Positions 22,579 to 33,568 of a stretch of 62,397 bases of DNA are shown in pieces. The translations under genes were made by a program, and so were the position numbers. The stretch's first letter is position 1; every line of letters starts with the position of its first letter. The DNA comes from Acanthamoeba sp. SK_2022b (Eukaryota; Discosea; Longamoebia; Acanthamoebidae): NCBI GenBank assembly GCA_027943245.1, contig JANDJZ010000310.1:1-62397 (forward strand). The letters are read 5' to 3'. The notes under the pieces were generated by a model that saw only the letters and a list, made by a program, of their open reading frames with translations, did no database searches and had not been told where the DNA came from.

Positions 22579-23180
22579 ACGCTTTTGAGGTAATGATGTG
22601 TTGCTTAAGCCTGTCTGCTGTATGTGACCATAACGAACAAATGCCTGCGGTCTATGTCCTCACCGAAGGAGAACTCTGTCTGAGCCCACTGGAGAGTGTG
22701 CATGGAGACAGCTGTGGTCACTGTGGAACTCATAAGTGAACCTGTCTTGTGGGAAGGCATTGAACTCCTTGCAGGTTCTCCTAGAACCAATTATTGGAAA
22801 CATACCCCTCATGCACTATAGCAACCAATCACACCAGCAATCACAACATAATATAGAAGGCACCTACTGTCCAGCTTCCACTTTACCTCTACATGAAAAC
22901 TTTGTGTGATCAAACTGTTTAAAACAGGAAGGTTCAACTTCGGAGTTAAAGCTACTGGGCCCAATAGAGGACAGCATTCGTGTCCCTGATGCACCAATCG
23001 GAACCCATCGTAAACAAGGCCGAAGCGTGTAACTCCGCATACGGCTCCTGCTACTCCCGCGAAAAGACAAATCTGGCATTGATCAGGCATGCGCTTTTTG
23101 CTTGGGCAGGCGCCTTGCCCTGGCGGCACTTCAAAACTGACCCAGTCTCGGACCTTGGCGCAAAACCTTTACACCGGAAG
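22579..23180. other. Intergenic, 602 bases, lower GC
   Basis: No convincing coding exon, tRNA or repeat is seen. Composition is lower in GC than the flanking genes and resembles the transposon-derived patches at 28 and 60 kb, but I recognise no pol fragment. It should contain the ATPase promoter. Confidence 0.5.
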
Positions 23181-26100
23181 ATGAGCACTGGAGAGCAGTT
23201 CACAGAGGATGAGGCGCGAGTCGCGCAGCTGAAGAGACACTATGCGCTCGAGGTTGACGAAGTGGCTGACCTGATTGGCACATCATTGGAGAAGGGACTC
23301 AACCAAGAAGAGGCCGACCGGAGGAGGCAGGTCTTCGGACCCAACCAGCTGCGCAAGGCTGAAGGGGTCAAGTTCTATGCGCTCGTTGCGCGCCACCTGT
23401 TCAACTTTATGTCATTTGTACTCTTAGCGGCCTTCGTCATGGCCTGTGTCACGCAGCAGTGGATAGATGCTGGCGTGGTGGCCTTTCTCATCTTCATCAA
23501 CACCGTCATTGGAGTCTCACAAGGTACTACCAAACACTTGCCCACGTTTCATCAAAGAGTTATGCTGCAGCAACGCCTGAACCAATTCTGGGCCACCACA
23601 CGCGGCATGCCCAAATTCAGAATACAAGTCCGAGAAGACCATGGAGGCGCTGAAGAAGATGGCATCGCCCACGTCTCTGGCGATCCGAGGTGTAGCAGGC
23701 ACTCCTGTAGAGATCCCTTCTAGCGACCTCGTGCCAGGTGATCTTGTTCTTCTCAACCAGGGCGATCGCATCCCCGCCGGTACCCTTGCTCAGCTTGTCC
23801 ATGCCAGTCTCTCCGCTTGCAATGTACCGCACACTCATATCCTTTCGACATGGAGGACAGATATGAGACTGGTGGAGGTGGTGGACCTGGAGTGCGATGA
23901 GGCGCTGCTTACGGGAGAAAGCATACCAGTAGAAAAGACTATCGCTGCGCTCGTGTGCAAGGTGGATAGCTTGCCTTCTGACCACACTGACAAGAAACAC
24001 AACGAGTCACACGACGTACCCCTTGGCGACCGCACAAATGTTGCCTTCATGAGCAGCACAGTTTCAAAGGTACGCGAGTGCCTGGTCATCACCCTGGTTG
24101 GTTCTCTCACTTTGCAGACTTGGTGAATGTTGGCCATCCCAGGGAAGAGGCAAAGGGATTGTGGTGCACACGGGTCAGGGCACTGAGCTAGGTAAGATCG
24201 CTGATTCCATTGCCTCCCAGTCCAAGGACAAGACCAAGCTCGAGGTCAGCAACTTCACTCCAAAGCCCCAATTATTCCTCATGTTTGCTACATAACTTTC
24301 ATTGGTGGGCGGTTACAGAAAAGAATGAACTGGCTAGGTATTGTCCTGGCCATTGTGGCTCTGATTGCCGTCGGATTCGTTCTGCTGGGCCTGTGGGCCT
24401 GGGATACCCTTGCTATCTACCCCGATGGCCTTCAGGTGCTTCTTGGGCTTGCTTCCTGCTTTTTGTTGACATGCGCCAGAACTCACCCGGAAGCTGGTAG
24501 GTGGCCGTGGCCACGGCGGTAGCGATCATTCCAGAAGCCCTTCTCCCAGTCATCACTCTCTGCCTTACTCTCGGTGAGAGCTCTTTCCCCATAGCCCCCC
24601 TCCCCTCAAAGGTCCTTCCTTAACCCATCTTTGGGAACTGGAAACAATCTAGGGGTGCGTCGGATGGCGTTGAAAAAGGCGCTCGTGCGCAAGCTTGGAT
24701 CACTGGAGCAGCTGGGCAATGTCTCAAATATCTGCTCAGATAAGACGGGCACCCTTACACAGGGCAAGATGGTAGCCACCGACATGTGGCTCTCCGCCCA
24801 CGCCTCTCACTACTTCACCATCACCGGCAAAGGTACACAATCCTGGAATCTTTATATATGCTGCCATTGTGTGGATGAGCAAATGCCTTTCGCTCTATCT
24901 GTTCAGGATTCGATCCGACAGAGGGTTTCATCATACGGAAGGACCGCCAGCTTGAACTTGAGAACCCTGAGGCACAGTCGACCGACGAGCTGGAAGAGAC
25001 TGGAGAGATGAGCAGTGAACTGCGGCTGAATAGCACCGACGACATCGAAATGCAGGCATTTAACTACGAGGATGACGTACATCTCTCTCTCTCTCTCTCT
25101 CTCACTTTCCTTCCCATTGATCCATATCTAACTGACGGGAATGGGCATTCTTCATAGATGGGAAGGCCAGTAACGGACTTTGATGAAGCGATCCGGATGA
25201 CACTGCTGGTGTCTGCGTTGTGCAACAATTCGGGCATAACGCAGAAGCAGCTGGATCAAGACGAAATGGTGGAGGACTTTGAGCGCAAGAAGAACAAGAT
25301 GTGGTGGTCCACAGAAAAGAGGGAGAACGAGGAGGAGACGTGCATCCTCACTCAAGGGGAGGGTACTTCCGCCTCACCTGTGGTGGTTTTGGTGGTTAGA
25401 AACGTTTTGTCCATTAGTAGGCCAAGTACCACGTTACTAACGACCAAAACGGCATGTTTTGTGTTAATGCAGAAGTAGAGTGGGTTCCCGTGGGGTCTCC
25501 TACTGAGGTGGCACTCTATGTCATGGCCCGAAAGCTTGGTAAGTTCAACAACCCTCCAGGAGGACACAGCAACGACTGCGCAAACTGAAGCCTCGCACGC
25601 GCAACCCCTGAATCTCAGGCGTGGAGCGCGGCGATGAGGAGATTAAGAACGTGTGGGAAAAGCAGGCCGAGTACCCCTTCGACTCCACCATCAAGTTGAT
25701 GAGCGTTGCTCTCTTCAACAAAGGTGTGCCCACGTATCATCCAATGGCTGTTAGATCCTCTGCTGATGTTGTTTGTGGCCTTATCTTGTGTGACAGAGGA
25801 GGAGGTGACCTACCTGTTTTCCAAAGGAGCACCCGAAAGGCTGCTCCCAAGATGCACTCGCGTACTCGGGCGGGACGGCGAGGTGCAGCTCAACGACGAG
25901 CGGGAGGAGGAGATACGGTACGTTGTTGAATCTCTGTAACACCCTTCCCCCATAACTTATCTTTTCCACTTCGTGGTGCTTGAGCACTGATGGTGGGTTC
26001 GGTTGGTCAGAGAAATGAATGAGCTGATGGCTGACGATGGTCTGCGCGTCCTGGCGCTGGCGTACAACCGTTTGCCCGACTACTTGGCTGGTGCGTAATG

Positions 26101-27990
26101 TGTCTCTTGCTACATTCACTTGTTTACTCTCCTCAGCAGCCATGTCCGGCATTTATATCTGTTCTATATTACAGGCATCAAAAGGGACAAGGTGGAGGTA
26201 GATCTTGTGTTCGTGGGCTTGGTGGGCATCAAAGACCCGCCTCGGGACGGTGTACTCAAGTCGGTCGACATCTGTGCAAGAGCCGGCATTACCGTTCACA
26301 TGCTCACAGGTTTCTGTTCTTCCCAGTCTTCATTTACTCTCCCTTTACACGAAAGCCAACGAACGACAACACGTAGGTGATCATCCATCGACTTCTTCGG
26401 CCATTGCAAGGCAGATCGGTATCATTGGAGATGAGCATGTGGCAACCGATGCCGTGATGACTTCCACCCAGTTTGACAAGCTCACCCCTGAAGAGCTTGT
26501 GCGTGCCCCATCTCCGTCAAATTGCTGTATTACTGTGGCTCACTTGTGTGCATGCTATGAGTAGAAGGCTGCAGAGAGCTTGCCATTGGTGATCGCTCGG
26601 TGCAGCCCAGAAAGCAAGGTTAAGATGGTGCAGGCCCTCCACAACCACAACAAGATCGTGGCCATGACCGGGTACAGCACATATCTTGATTGGCATTGAC
26701 GCACGTCATAGAGCTGCCATCGACTCTGACTTGGTCCCAGGGACGGAGTTAATGACTCGCCGGCAATCTCCGCGGCGGATGTAGGTATTTCGATGGGCAT
26801 CGGTGGAAGTGACGTCACCAAGGAAGCCTCCGACATTATCCTCACCGACGACGACTTCTCCACCGTTGTGAAGTAAACGCGTCATTCCTGCCTTGTGTTC
26901 TTCTCTTCTAACTCGAACGGCCACATGTTTGCTTACACCATACCGCTTCGTGCAGGGCCATCGAAGAGGGAAGGCGCATCTTTGCCAACATCCGGCGTTT
27001 CATTGTGCATCTCATGGCAGGCAACGTGGCGGAGGGCATTGTCCTTGTGCTGGGCATCTGTGTGGGCCTGGATCCCCCGCTCAACCCTCTTCAGATTTTG
27101 TGGATCAACTTGGTGACTGGCACACCTCCGGCGATGGTGTTGAGCGTCCAGCCGGCATCGAGGGATCTCATGGACAAGAAGACCCGCCCCGTAGACGAAG
27201 GCCTCTTCACCACTGGTGTGTAACCTCCCTTGTGCTTCTTATCCTGTCGCTACAACGCTCGTTGGGAAGACTTTGCCTGGTTGGCAAAGCGCGCATTGAG
27301 TGGGTGCTCATATGGTATGTTGGACACGACAGGTACACTGGTGGACATTCTGTTCTACGGCGTGGTAATGGGCGCGCTTGCACTGGGCAGCTTCGTGAGC
27401 ATGGTGTATGCCCTGGACAGCAGCCTCAAGGAGGCGCAGGCGACTACCTACATCACCCTCACCCTCCTGCTGTTAACGCACGCCTACAACTGCCGCCGGC
27501 TTCGGCGCTCCATGTTCGGCAAGCAGGTGTGGAAGGCTTACGGATTCCACCTCTCCTTCCTCTTTGGCATTGGTACGTTTACGATTCTAACCACAAAAAG
27601 CACACCCGGGCTTGTGCTTAAGCCTTATGATGCGTTGATTGGTGTGCAGGCTCAGTGTGTTTCACGCTCTACATACCCAAGGTCAACGACGTTGTCTTCC
27701 ATTCGACTTCCGCGGGCAGGTGGGCATGGGTGCTCGGCATAGGATCAATGGCAGCCTTCGTGGTGCTGTCGGAGCTCTACAAGCTGATCGTCCACCGGTT
27801 CCTCCATCAAGCATGCTGGGTCCTTCGCGGTGGTGAGGGCAAGAAGGAGGCCAAGAACAAGGCACCGATCAAGAGGAGGATGCGCAAGTTCGCCCTGCAC
27901 AGGAAAAAGGGCAAGAAGAACAAGAACCAACTCGCCAAGTCAACAGAGGAGCTGGATGAAACTCCCCGTGCCAAAGCCTCGACCTTTTGA
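23181..27990 (+). CDS. P-type cation ATPase, type IID (ENA-like Na+/K+ efflux)
   Basis: About fifteen exons encode a full-length P2-type ATPase with all catalytic signatures. The N-terminal cation-ATPase domain is followed by M1-M2 ([19 protein letters not shown]). The actuator loop has [11 protein letters not shown]. After M4 ([18 protein letters not shown]) comes [16 protein letters not shown] and the phosphorylation site [13 protein letters not shown]. The nucleotide domain has [10 protein letters not shown], the hinge has [12 protein letters not shown] split by an intron and [11 protein letters not shown] split by another, and M5-M6 carry [14 protein letters not shown]. The [11 protein letters not shown] context and a TGT in place of the SERCA TDG in M6 point to the ENA/IID group, which exports Na+ or K+ in fungi, bryophytes and protists. 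A Ca2+ pump is the main alternative. The tail is Lys-rich ([18 protein letters not shown]). ATG 23181 gives [16 protein letters not shown]; stop 27990. Confidence 0.87.
25083..25103. repeat. (CT)n microsatellite in an ATPase intron
   Basis: About ten CT units lie just after the donor of the intron preceding the [14 protein letters not shown] exon. Confidence 0.9.
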
Positions 27991-28379
27991 CTAGCACATA
28001 CTAGCGTCATCAGCAGCTGGAATTGGAAAGAAGATCTTTGGGTAGAACGCAAGGGTTTCCTGGCAAGGGTGCCCAAGATCCACATTGGTCCTTTCAGTTG
28101 AGGCTTGTGTCAGACCAAGATCACTGTTGATGACAGGCAACAAATTGCCTCCAAGACAACCATAACATCAGCCATCATAGCGAAGCACTGTAGTGCTCAC
28201 GTATCTATTCATTTTTCTATCTACTGTCCCTAAGACAAAAATTAGCGCATAGCACTCAAGTCTTCTTCTCACTAATATATTACACACACATTTATCTGTC
28301 ATACACACTTGGTGTATTACTATCACCACTAGCTCTAGTTTCACCTGGTTATGGGCCCACATAACCCAACAGCATGAAT

Positions 28380-29540
28380 CATGTACACACAAGCCCCATC
28401 AGCTTGAAGAACAGCAAGACATTCTTCACTGGCAATACTTACTCAAGGACTACTCACGAAGTAATGGCAATTGTAGATGGCACAGAAACAACCATAAAGC
28501 AGTTCCACCAGCACCACCTGAATTCATGCTCCCCACCAATCATGTTATGCTTGGATATAACATGAATAGTCAGGCACTATACGTGGTACAACTCCGTTGA
28601 ATGGCCACTGACGGACTTGTCCCTCAACTGGAAAAGAATCTACTCTCACCTGATTGTGTCACTTAGCTTGGGTATGTTGCTGTGCCAGACTACTGTGGGT
28701 GCACTATCAGGCACGCAGCCACTGGTACTGTTCTTCTGGCAGCTGTATCACAAGATGGCATGCTACATGTACTGCTCATGCTGGCCAAGGTGCCTGCACA
28801 ACATCAGTTGCTTGTGACAGCATTGTGCACAATGCCAGTTGAGCTGCACCAACGTTTCAGGCATGTTGGTGAAGAACGGCTTGCTGCCAAGGCCAGTGTG
28901 CTTACACTACCACAAGGTGACATGATGCCCCAGTGCATTCCTGCATCAAGGGAAAACATACATGACTGTGCATTGAAAGGGACCAGTCCCTTGTGCAGCT
29001 ACTCCCGTGCATACAATTCACTCTGATGTGGGTGGTCCCTTGCCTGTCTCTTGGCAGCTTTACTACGTCTCAAAACCTCTGGTCAGGTACGTCTTCTGAG
29101 ATAAGACCATGGTGGTGAATACATTGGTGAGGCGACAGGAGCCTGGTTGGTGCAACAAGGCGTTGAGCATGTCATGGCCCCAGTCTACTCACCTGAGCAC
29201 AACAGCACTGCATGCAGTGCTCATACGCAATCACACCTGGTGCCTGGTCAACCTGCCAACTGGCCAGCATGCTGTGGATACTCGTTGGATCTGCAAATGA
29301 GAAAGCACAGTTTATGGTGAAAGGCTATTGCCAGGTCTTTGGTGAGACAGACAATGGCTCTCCAATTTGCTTGGCGGTACAGCAGGGATGAACATTCATG
29401 GCTGGTAGTCTTCAGCTTGTGTTGCAGTTTGCAATTGGTCATACCATGTCACAACGGCATCAATGTGACTGGTTTGACAAGGTACAGGCCTTTGGCAATC
29501 TTCACCAGGGAAAGCTGGCCACTCAGCATTAATTGAATTC
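28380..29540 (+). mobile_element. Decayed Ty1/copia retrotransposon pol fragment
   Basis: Two conserved pieces of a copia polyprotein are legible. A GAG-pre-integrase piece lies at about 28690-28960: CGCTIRHAATGTVLLAAVSQ, then PVELHQRFRHVGEERLAAKA. An RT start lies at about 29230-29370: NHTWCLVNLPTGQHAVDTRW, then after a stop and frame change KAQFMVKGYCQVFGETD. A weaker LQLVI..CHNGINVT piece (about 29425-29480) fits the next RT motif. These match copia patterns such as NxTWxLVxLPxGxxxIxxxWVxK and KARLVxKGYxQxxG. Only about 100-250 bases separate the two pieces, so the integrase core is deleted. Several stops and frameshifts show it is dead. No LTRs were found. Confidence 0.6.
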
Positions 29541-30129
29541 CCAAGTTGCCTACCTTGCTTGATGGTTGATGAGCTAGGATAAGAAGAAGCATAGCAATGT
29601 GGGCAATTCTGACACAGAGGACAAGATCAAGAACCAATTGACCACAGCACCTGCCTCATTCCCAGTATTGTTGTAATCCCCATGTTTGTTGTCATGCTCA
29701 TCCTTCATCATGAAGTTGTTGTCATTGTCATGCTCATCTGTCATCTTCAAAGGGAAGTTTGCCTCTTAGGACTCAAGCTTTCCTGCACCATCCTAGAAAG
29801 AACGGAAGATGCCTACCTGGGGTACCCACTTTCACCTTCCTCCCAATACAAAGGCAAGTGTTGGTTAGTATCTGCAGTTTCACATAAGACTAACTGGCAC
29901 TTCATCATGGCCCACCTGGGACACCATGTATGGTACTGCAGACATGCTGATACTGTGGCAACTGCAATGTTTGCCCAACCATGGAAAATTACAGGTGAGT
30001 GGCAGGCTAGGGTGGCTGGTATGAACACGGCTGTTGTGGGAGTAAATTGGTGTCATGTGTGGGCAATTAGCTGTTTCGAGAATCAGGTGCTGACAAAGAC
30101 GTTTCTTTACTTGAGTGCACAGGCCCGAA
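29541..30129. other. Intergenic, low GC, probably further transposon debris
   Basis: Short ORFs are present, but none matches a family I recognise. The base composition continues that of the copia fragment, so the element may extend through it. Confidence 0.4.
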
Positions 30130-32222
30130 TTACGGTACAGTGACACCCGAGCTCGCCGCTTTGCTGTTTTGCCGGGAAGAGGAGACAGGGGACGGTGGAA
30201 GAGTGGCAGAGGGCGCGGGGAGCGGCAGGGCTTCGCCATCGCCCCCAGAGCTCGCCGCCACGTCCCCATTTGGTAGCTCTTCTGGTGCGGGGGCGGCGCT
30301 GCCTGCTGGGCCTGGGTTGGCACCACTGCGCGTTCAGCAGGAGCGCTCCTCACAACCAAACAAACAACAGGCAAGTCGAGGGAGGCTAGGAGGGGTGACA
30401 CACCTGCCGGCAATGTGGCTGGTTGCTCCCCTTCCGTTTTGTGGGTGGCGTGGGCCAACAAGTTGTCCGTGCTGGTCGGCTGCAAGCCCTTCATCTGGCG
30501 TATCCGAAATACTTCACCTGTTGAACGTTTGATGGGAAGAGAGGAGAGGAGAGAGACGCAACGTTATCTCCGGATTGGTGACCGCGGAGGGCTGATTTGC
30601 CATTCTACCAGATAGGGGAGGGTCTGGCGCTTACCTCGCAGGCCATCGATTTCTTGCCGCAGGCCAAGGATCTCCCGCTGGCGCGCAGCCTCGCGTCGGC
30701 CGAGCTCGTTCTTTAAGGTGTTGATCTCGCGCATCATGGCCAACTGTTTGGCCCACAGGTCGTTGATCTCTCGCTTCCACGGCTCCTGCTGAACAGTAGA
30801 TCCAGCGGCTGCGGAGGCGCGGATCTGTGTGGGCAGAACGGGCGTCGATACCTGGCGCCGGAGCATCCGCCCCATGGCAGCCGCTCCTCCGCTCGGTACC
30901 CCCCCAGCCGGTTGGCCTTCCGAGGAGGCAGCAGCGGCCACTGCGGCGAGAAGACTCCCTCTCGCTGCAGCGGTGGTGGCTGTGCTGCTCGGCAGGGCCT
31001 CTGTTGCTCCCGGCGGATTAGCTGCTACGCTGCCACCACCGGGATGCGTCTCGAGGCGCATCCTTTGGGCCGGTCGACCACTGCTCTCTCCGGCAGGGTC
31101 TACCACGGCCGAGCTGGACAGCGAGAGGGACCGCTTGAGGGAGGATCGTCGCGAAGGCTCAGGCATGGCTCGCTTTTGTTGTGGCACGGCATCTCCATGG
31201 TCGCTGCCGCTGTGATCTCCCTGGTGGTGTTTCTCCTGACTCTCGACGTTGGACTCGCTCTCTTCGCCTTCTCGTCTTCTCTTTCGATCGTTGCTGGTGG
31301 TGATATGGGGACTAGCGTGGTCCCCCACCTTGGGGGTGCTGCCCTGTTGAGCCGCCGCCGCTGCTGCCGCTGCCTCGACAAGATCCATTCCCTCGCGGCT
31401 CCGGCGCTGAGAGTCGCCTGCTCCGCCGCCACCGGGCGAGGAGGGAGAAGGCGAGAGCGATGGAGAAGGCGAGAGACGCTCGGCGCGCGCTGTGGTAAGA
31501 TGCGGTGTCGACACGCTGGCCTCAAGGCGTGGCTTCTTTGACGACGACGACGAGGGTGGCTGCGTCATGAGCTGGAGAAGGTTTCGCGCTGAAGTCCTTC
31601 CCAGCCGTTCCTCCTTCAGCTCCTGCAGGATCTTCACGCGCAAGTCTTGAGGGAAGGCCGGCACCTCCTGAAGCCTACTGTCGCGCTCCGCTTCGCTCGT
31701 GCGGCGTACGGTGTAGAGCGAGGTGTTGTTCAAATCGGAAAAGCGCGTACGACAGTGGACCGAGTCCTTGAACAGTACGCACAGATACCGCCCGATCAGT
31801 GCCTTCGCAAACACCGACGCCTGGGCGTTGTCAGGCTTATTGACTTCCTTTGTGCTCAGCAGCTCCTGCACCACGACGTCCTTTGGCACGCCGCCGCCGG
31901 ATGAAGCAGAGCTCGCGCCTTCGTCTAACGAAGGAGAAGCTCCTCCTTTGACGTCGTCTAGCGGCGAAAAGTTCACCCAAAGCCACTGTAGAAAAAACAA
32001 CAGCACGGAAAATCACACTCCTATGAGTTCAGCTGCACTCCCCGCCAGCGAGATTGGCCATAAGCCCTCCACCTTCTCAAACGATAGCGATGGCTGCGCA
32101 TCAAGAAAATAAACCAGTGCCTCATCACACCCCCCCCCTAAATTCCAAGAAAAGCAACGGATGGTGCATCAAGAAAAATCGAGATCTCGGCATACCTTCC
32201 AAAGAAACGGAAGAGGGATCAT
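30130..32222 (-). CDS. Unrecognised Ser/Ala/Pro-rich nuclear-type protein with C-terminal coiled coil
   Basis: The first exon includes MIPLPFLWK (ATG 32222), or may extend upstream through GYFEEDARCAQD. It joins after a ttttttctacag acceptor to WLWVNFSPLDDVKGG. The long exon then carries a globular-looking part (FAKALIGRYLCVLFKDSV, then VRRTSEAERDSRLQEVPAFP and LRVKILQELKEERLG). A long low-complexity region has several basic clusters (SNDRKRRREGEE, SSLKRSLSLSSS). It ends in a coiled coil (KREINDLWAKQLAMMREINT, then GRREAARQREILGLRQEIDG). Donor gtaagc near 30635 leads to a C-terminal exon (EVFRIRQMKGLQPTSTDN) that ends near TAA 30130, probably after one more small intron. No known domain was identified. 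It is divergent from the TLDc gene with almost no spacer. Confidence 0.6.
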
Positions 32223-32306
32223 GTCCTGGGCGCAGCGCGCGTCTTCCTCGAAGTAGCCCTGGCGTTAGGGAGAGTACCGCGAAATGCCCAGTTGCCGTTT
32301 CCTCGA

Positions 32307-33482
32307 ATGCGCCACCTTAACGTCAGTTCCTCGAAATCCGTGCAGCAGTGGAGAAAAGGGGTAAGAAAAGGCTTGAGAAAGATGGCACAAAAAGAGCTGC
32401 GTATTCTTCTTCCTGGGCAGAAAATGGACGAGACCCTGGTCGAGTGCCCTGTGTGCACATGCTACTTCGCGGCAGACGTGGTGGAAACGCATGTTATTCG
32501 TTGCCTGGATGAGCAGCAGTCGCGCGAAGATGAAAAGCTAGCTCGCCAACTCGAGAGAACACTGCCGGAGGTCTCCTCCACCTCTCCCTCTTCCTCTTCG
32601 TCGTCATTTCCCTCAGGGAGCGCGTTCACCACACTACCCGTTGTGCGAGCGTCTTCGCGCATCGTGGCCCAGTTGGCAGGCTCGGAGGCCGCGGAGCGCA
32701 GGTCGCACGACAGCGACTTTCGGACGCTCAGGACGGACCCCACCAACACCCTGATTGCCGGAGACAAAGAAAAGGAGAGGCTCCTCAGTTTGCTCGACGA
32801 GCGGCATCAGCTGGGGTACGACTGGGTGATGCATCACCGTGGACAACTTAGCCAATTAATTTTATTTTGGGTGTCCAGTGAGCTAGAGCTCTTGTATCAG
32901 AACTCGGTGCATGGAAACAGTCTGGCGACGTTGTACTCGTGCGTAGGCGACCACAGTCCGCTCATCATACTGCTCGAGGACACCAAGTGCCACATGTTTG
33001 GCTGCTTTCTCGCTACGCCTCTCAAGTGCCAAAAGAAGCAGTCGTCCTTCACAGGCACGGGTGAGGTACTCGGGGAGCAATGAAGCCGTTGGGTTGTCAT
33101 TGCGTGGAGCTCCCCTAAGAACATGGGCGCTTGGCAGGCCTTCTTGTTCACACTGCGGCCCGAACTGGCCGAGTACCGATGGAGTGGCGCCAATGGATAC
33201 TACGTAGCTACCTCTCCGCAATCCATTTGTGTCGGATGTGGGTGCGACCGATCCCTCCCACAGCGCACCTGATGTTCACGCGATTGCACCTCTTGGAACA
33301 ATGCTGACACGCAAGCATGCTGGTGTATCGCTATCAGTGGTGGCGGATTCGGTCTGCGTATTGCTATGGATGGAGACGTGACGCAGGGCGCATCGAGCCC
33401 GTGCGAGACCTTCTTCAACCCCACCCTCGCCAGCTCCGAGTTCTTTGACTGTAAGGCCGTGGAGGTGTGGCGCCTGGCCTGA
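32307..33482 (+). CDS. TLDc-domain protein with N-terminal UBZ4-like zinc finger
   Basis: The C-terminal half is a TLDc domain: LLYQNSVHGNSLATLYSCVG, HMFGCFLATPLK, then TGTGE joined by a phase-0 intron (donor gtactc) to NMGAWQAFLFTLRPELAEYR. YYVATSPQSICVG follows, joined (GG|T) to GGFGLRIAMDGD, then EVWRLA and stop 33482. TLDc proteins (OXR1, NCOA7, TLDC2, restriction of telomere capping 5) protect against oxidative stress and several bind and disassemble the V-ATPase. Near the N-terminus, CPVCTCYFAADVVETHVIRC has the C-x2-C-...-H-x3-C spacing of a Rad18-type (UBZ4) ubiquitin-binding finger. A Ser-rich linker joins the two. Start: ATG 32307 is the most upstream in-frame Met; ATG 32382 (MAQKEL) is possible. 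Confidence 0.82.
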
Positions 33483-33568
33483 TGTCGGTCTTGGCGGGAA
33501 AGGCCAAGAATAAAAAAAGGGGTTTGGGGGCTCTTCCGTTTTTTACCACCCAAAGACCAGACTGCGCA

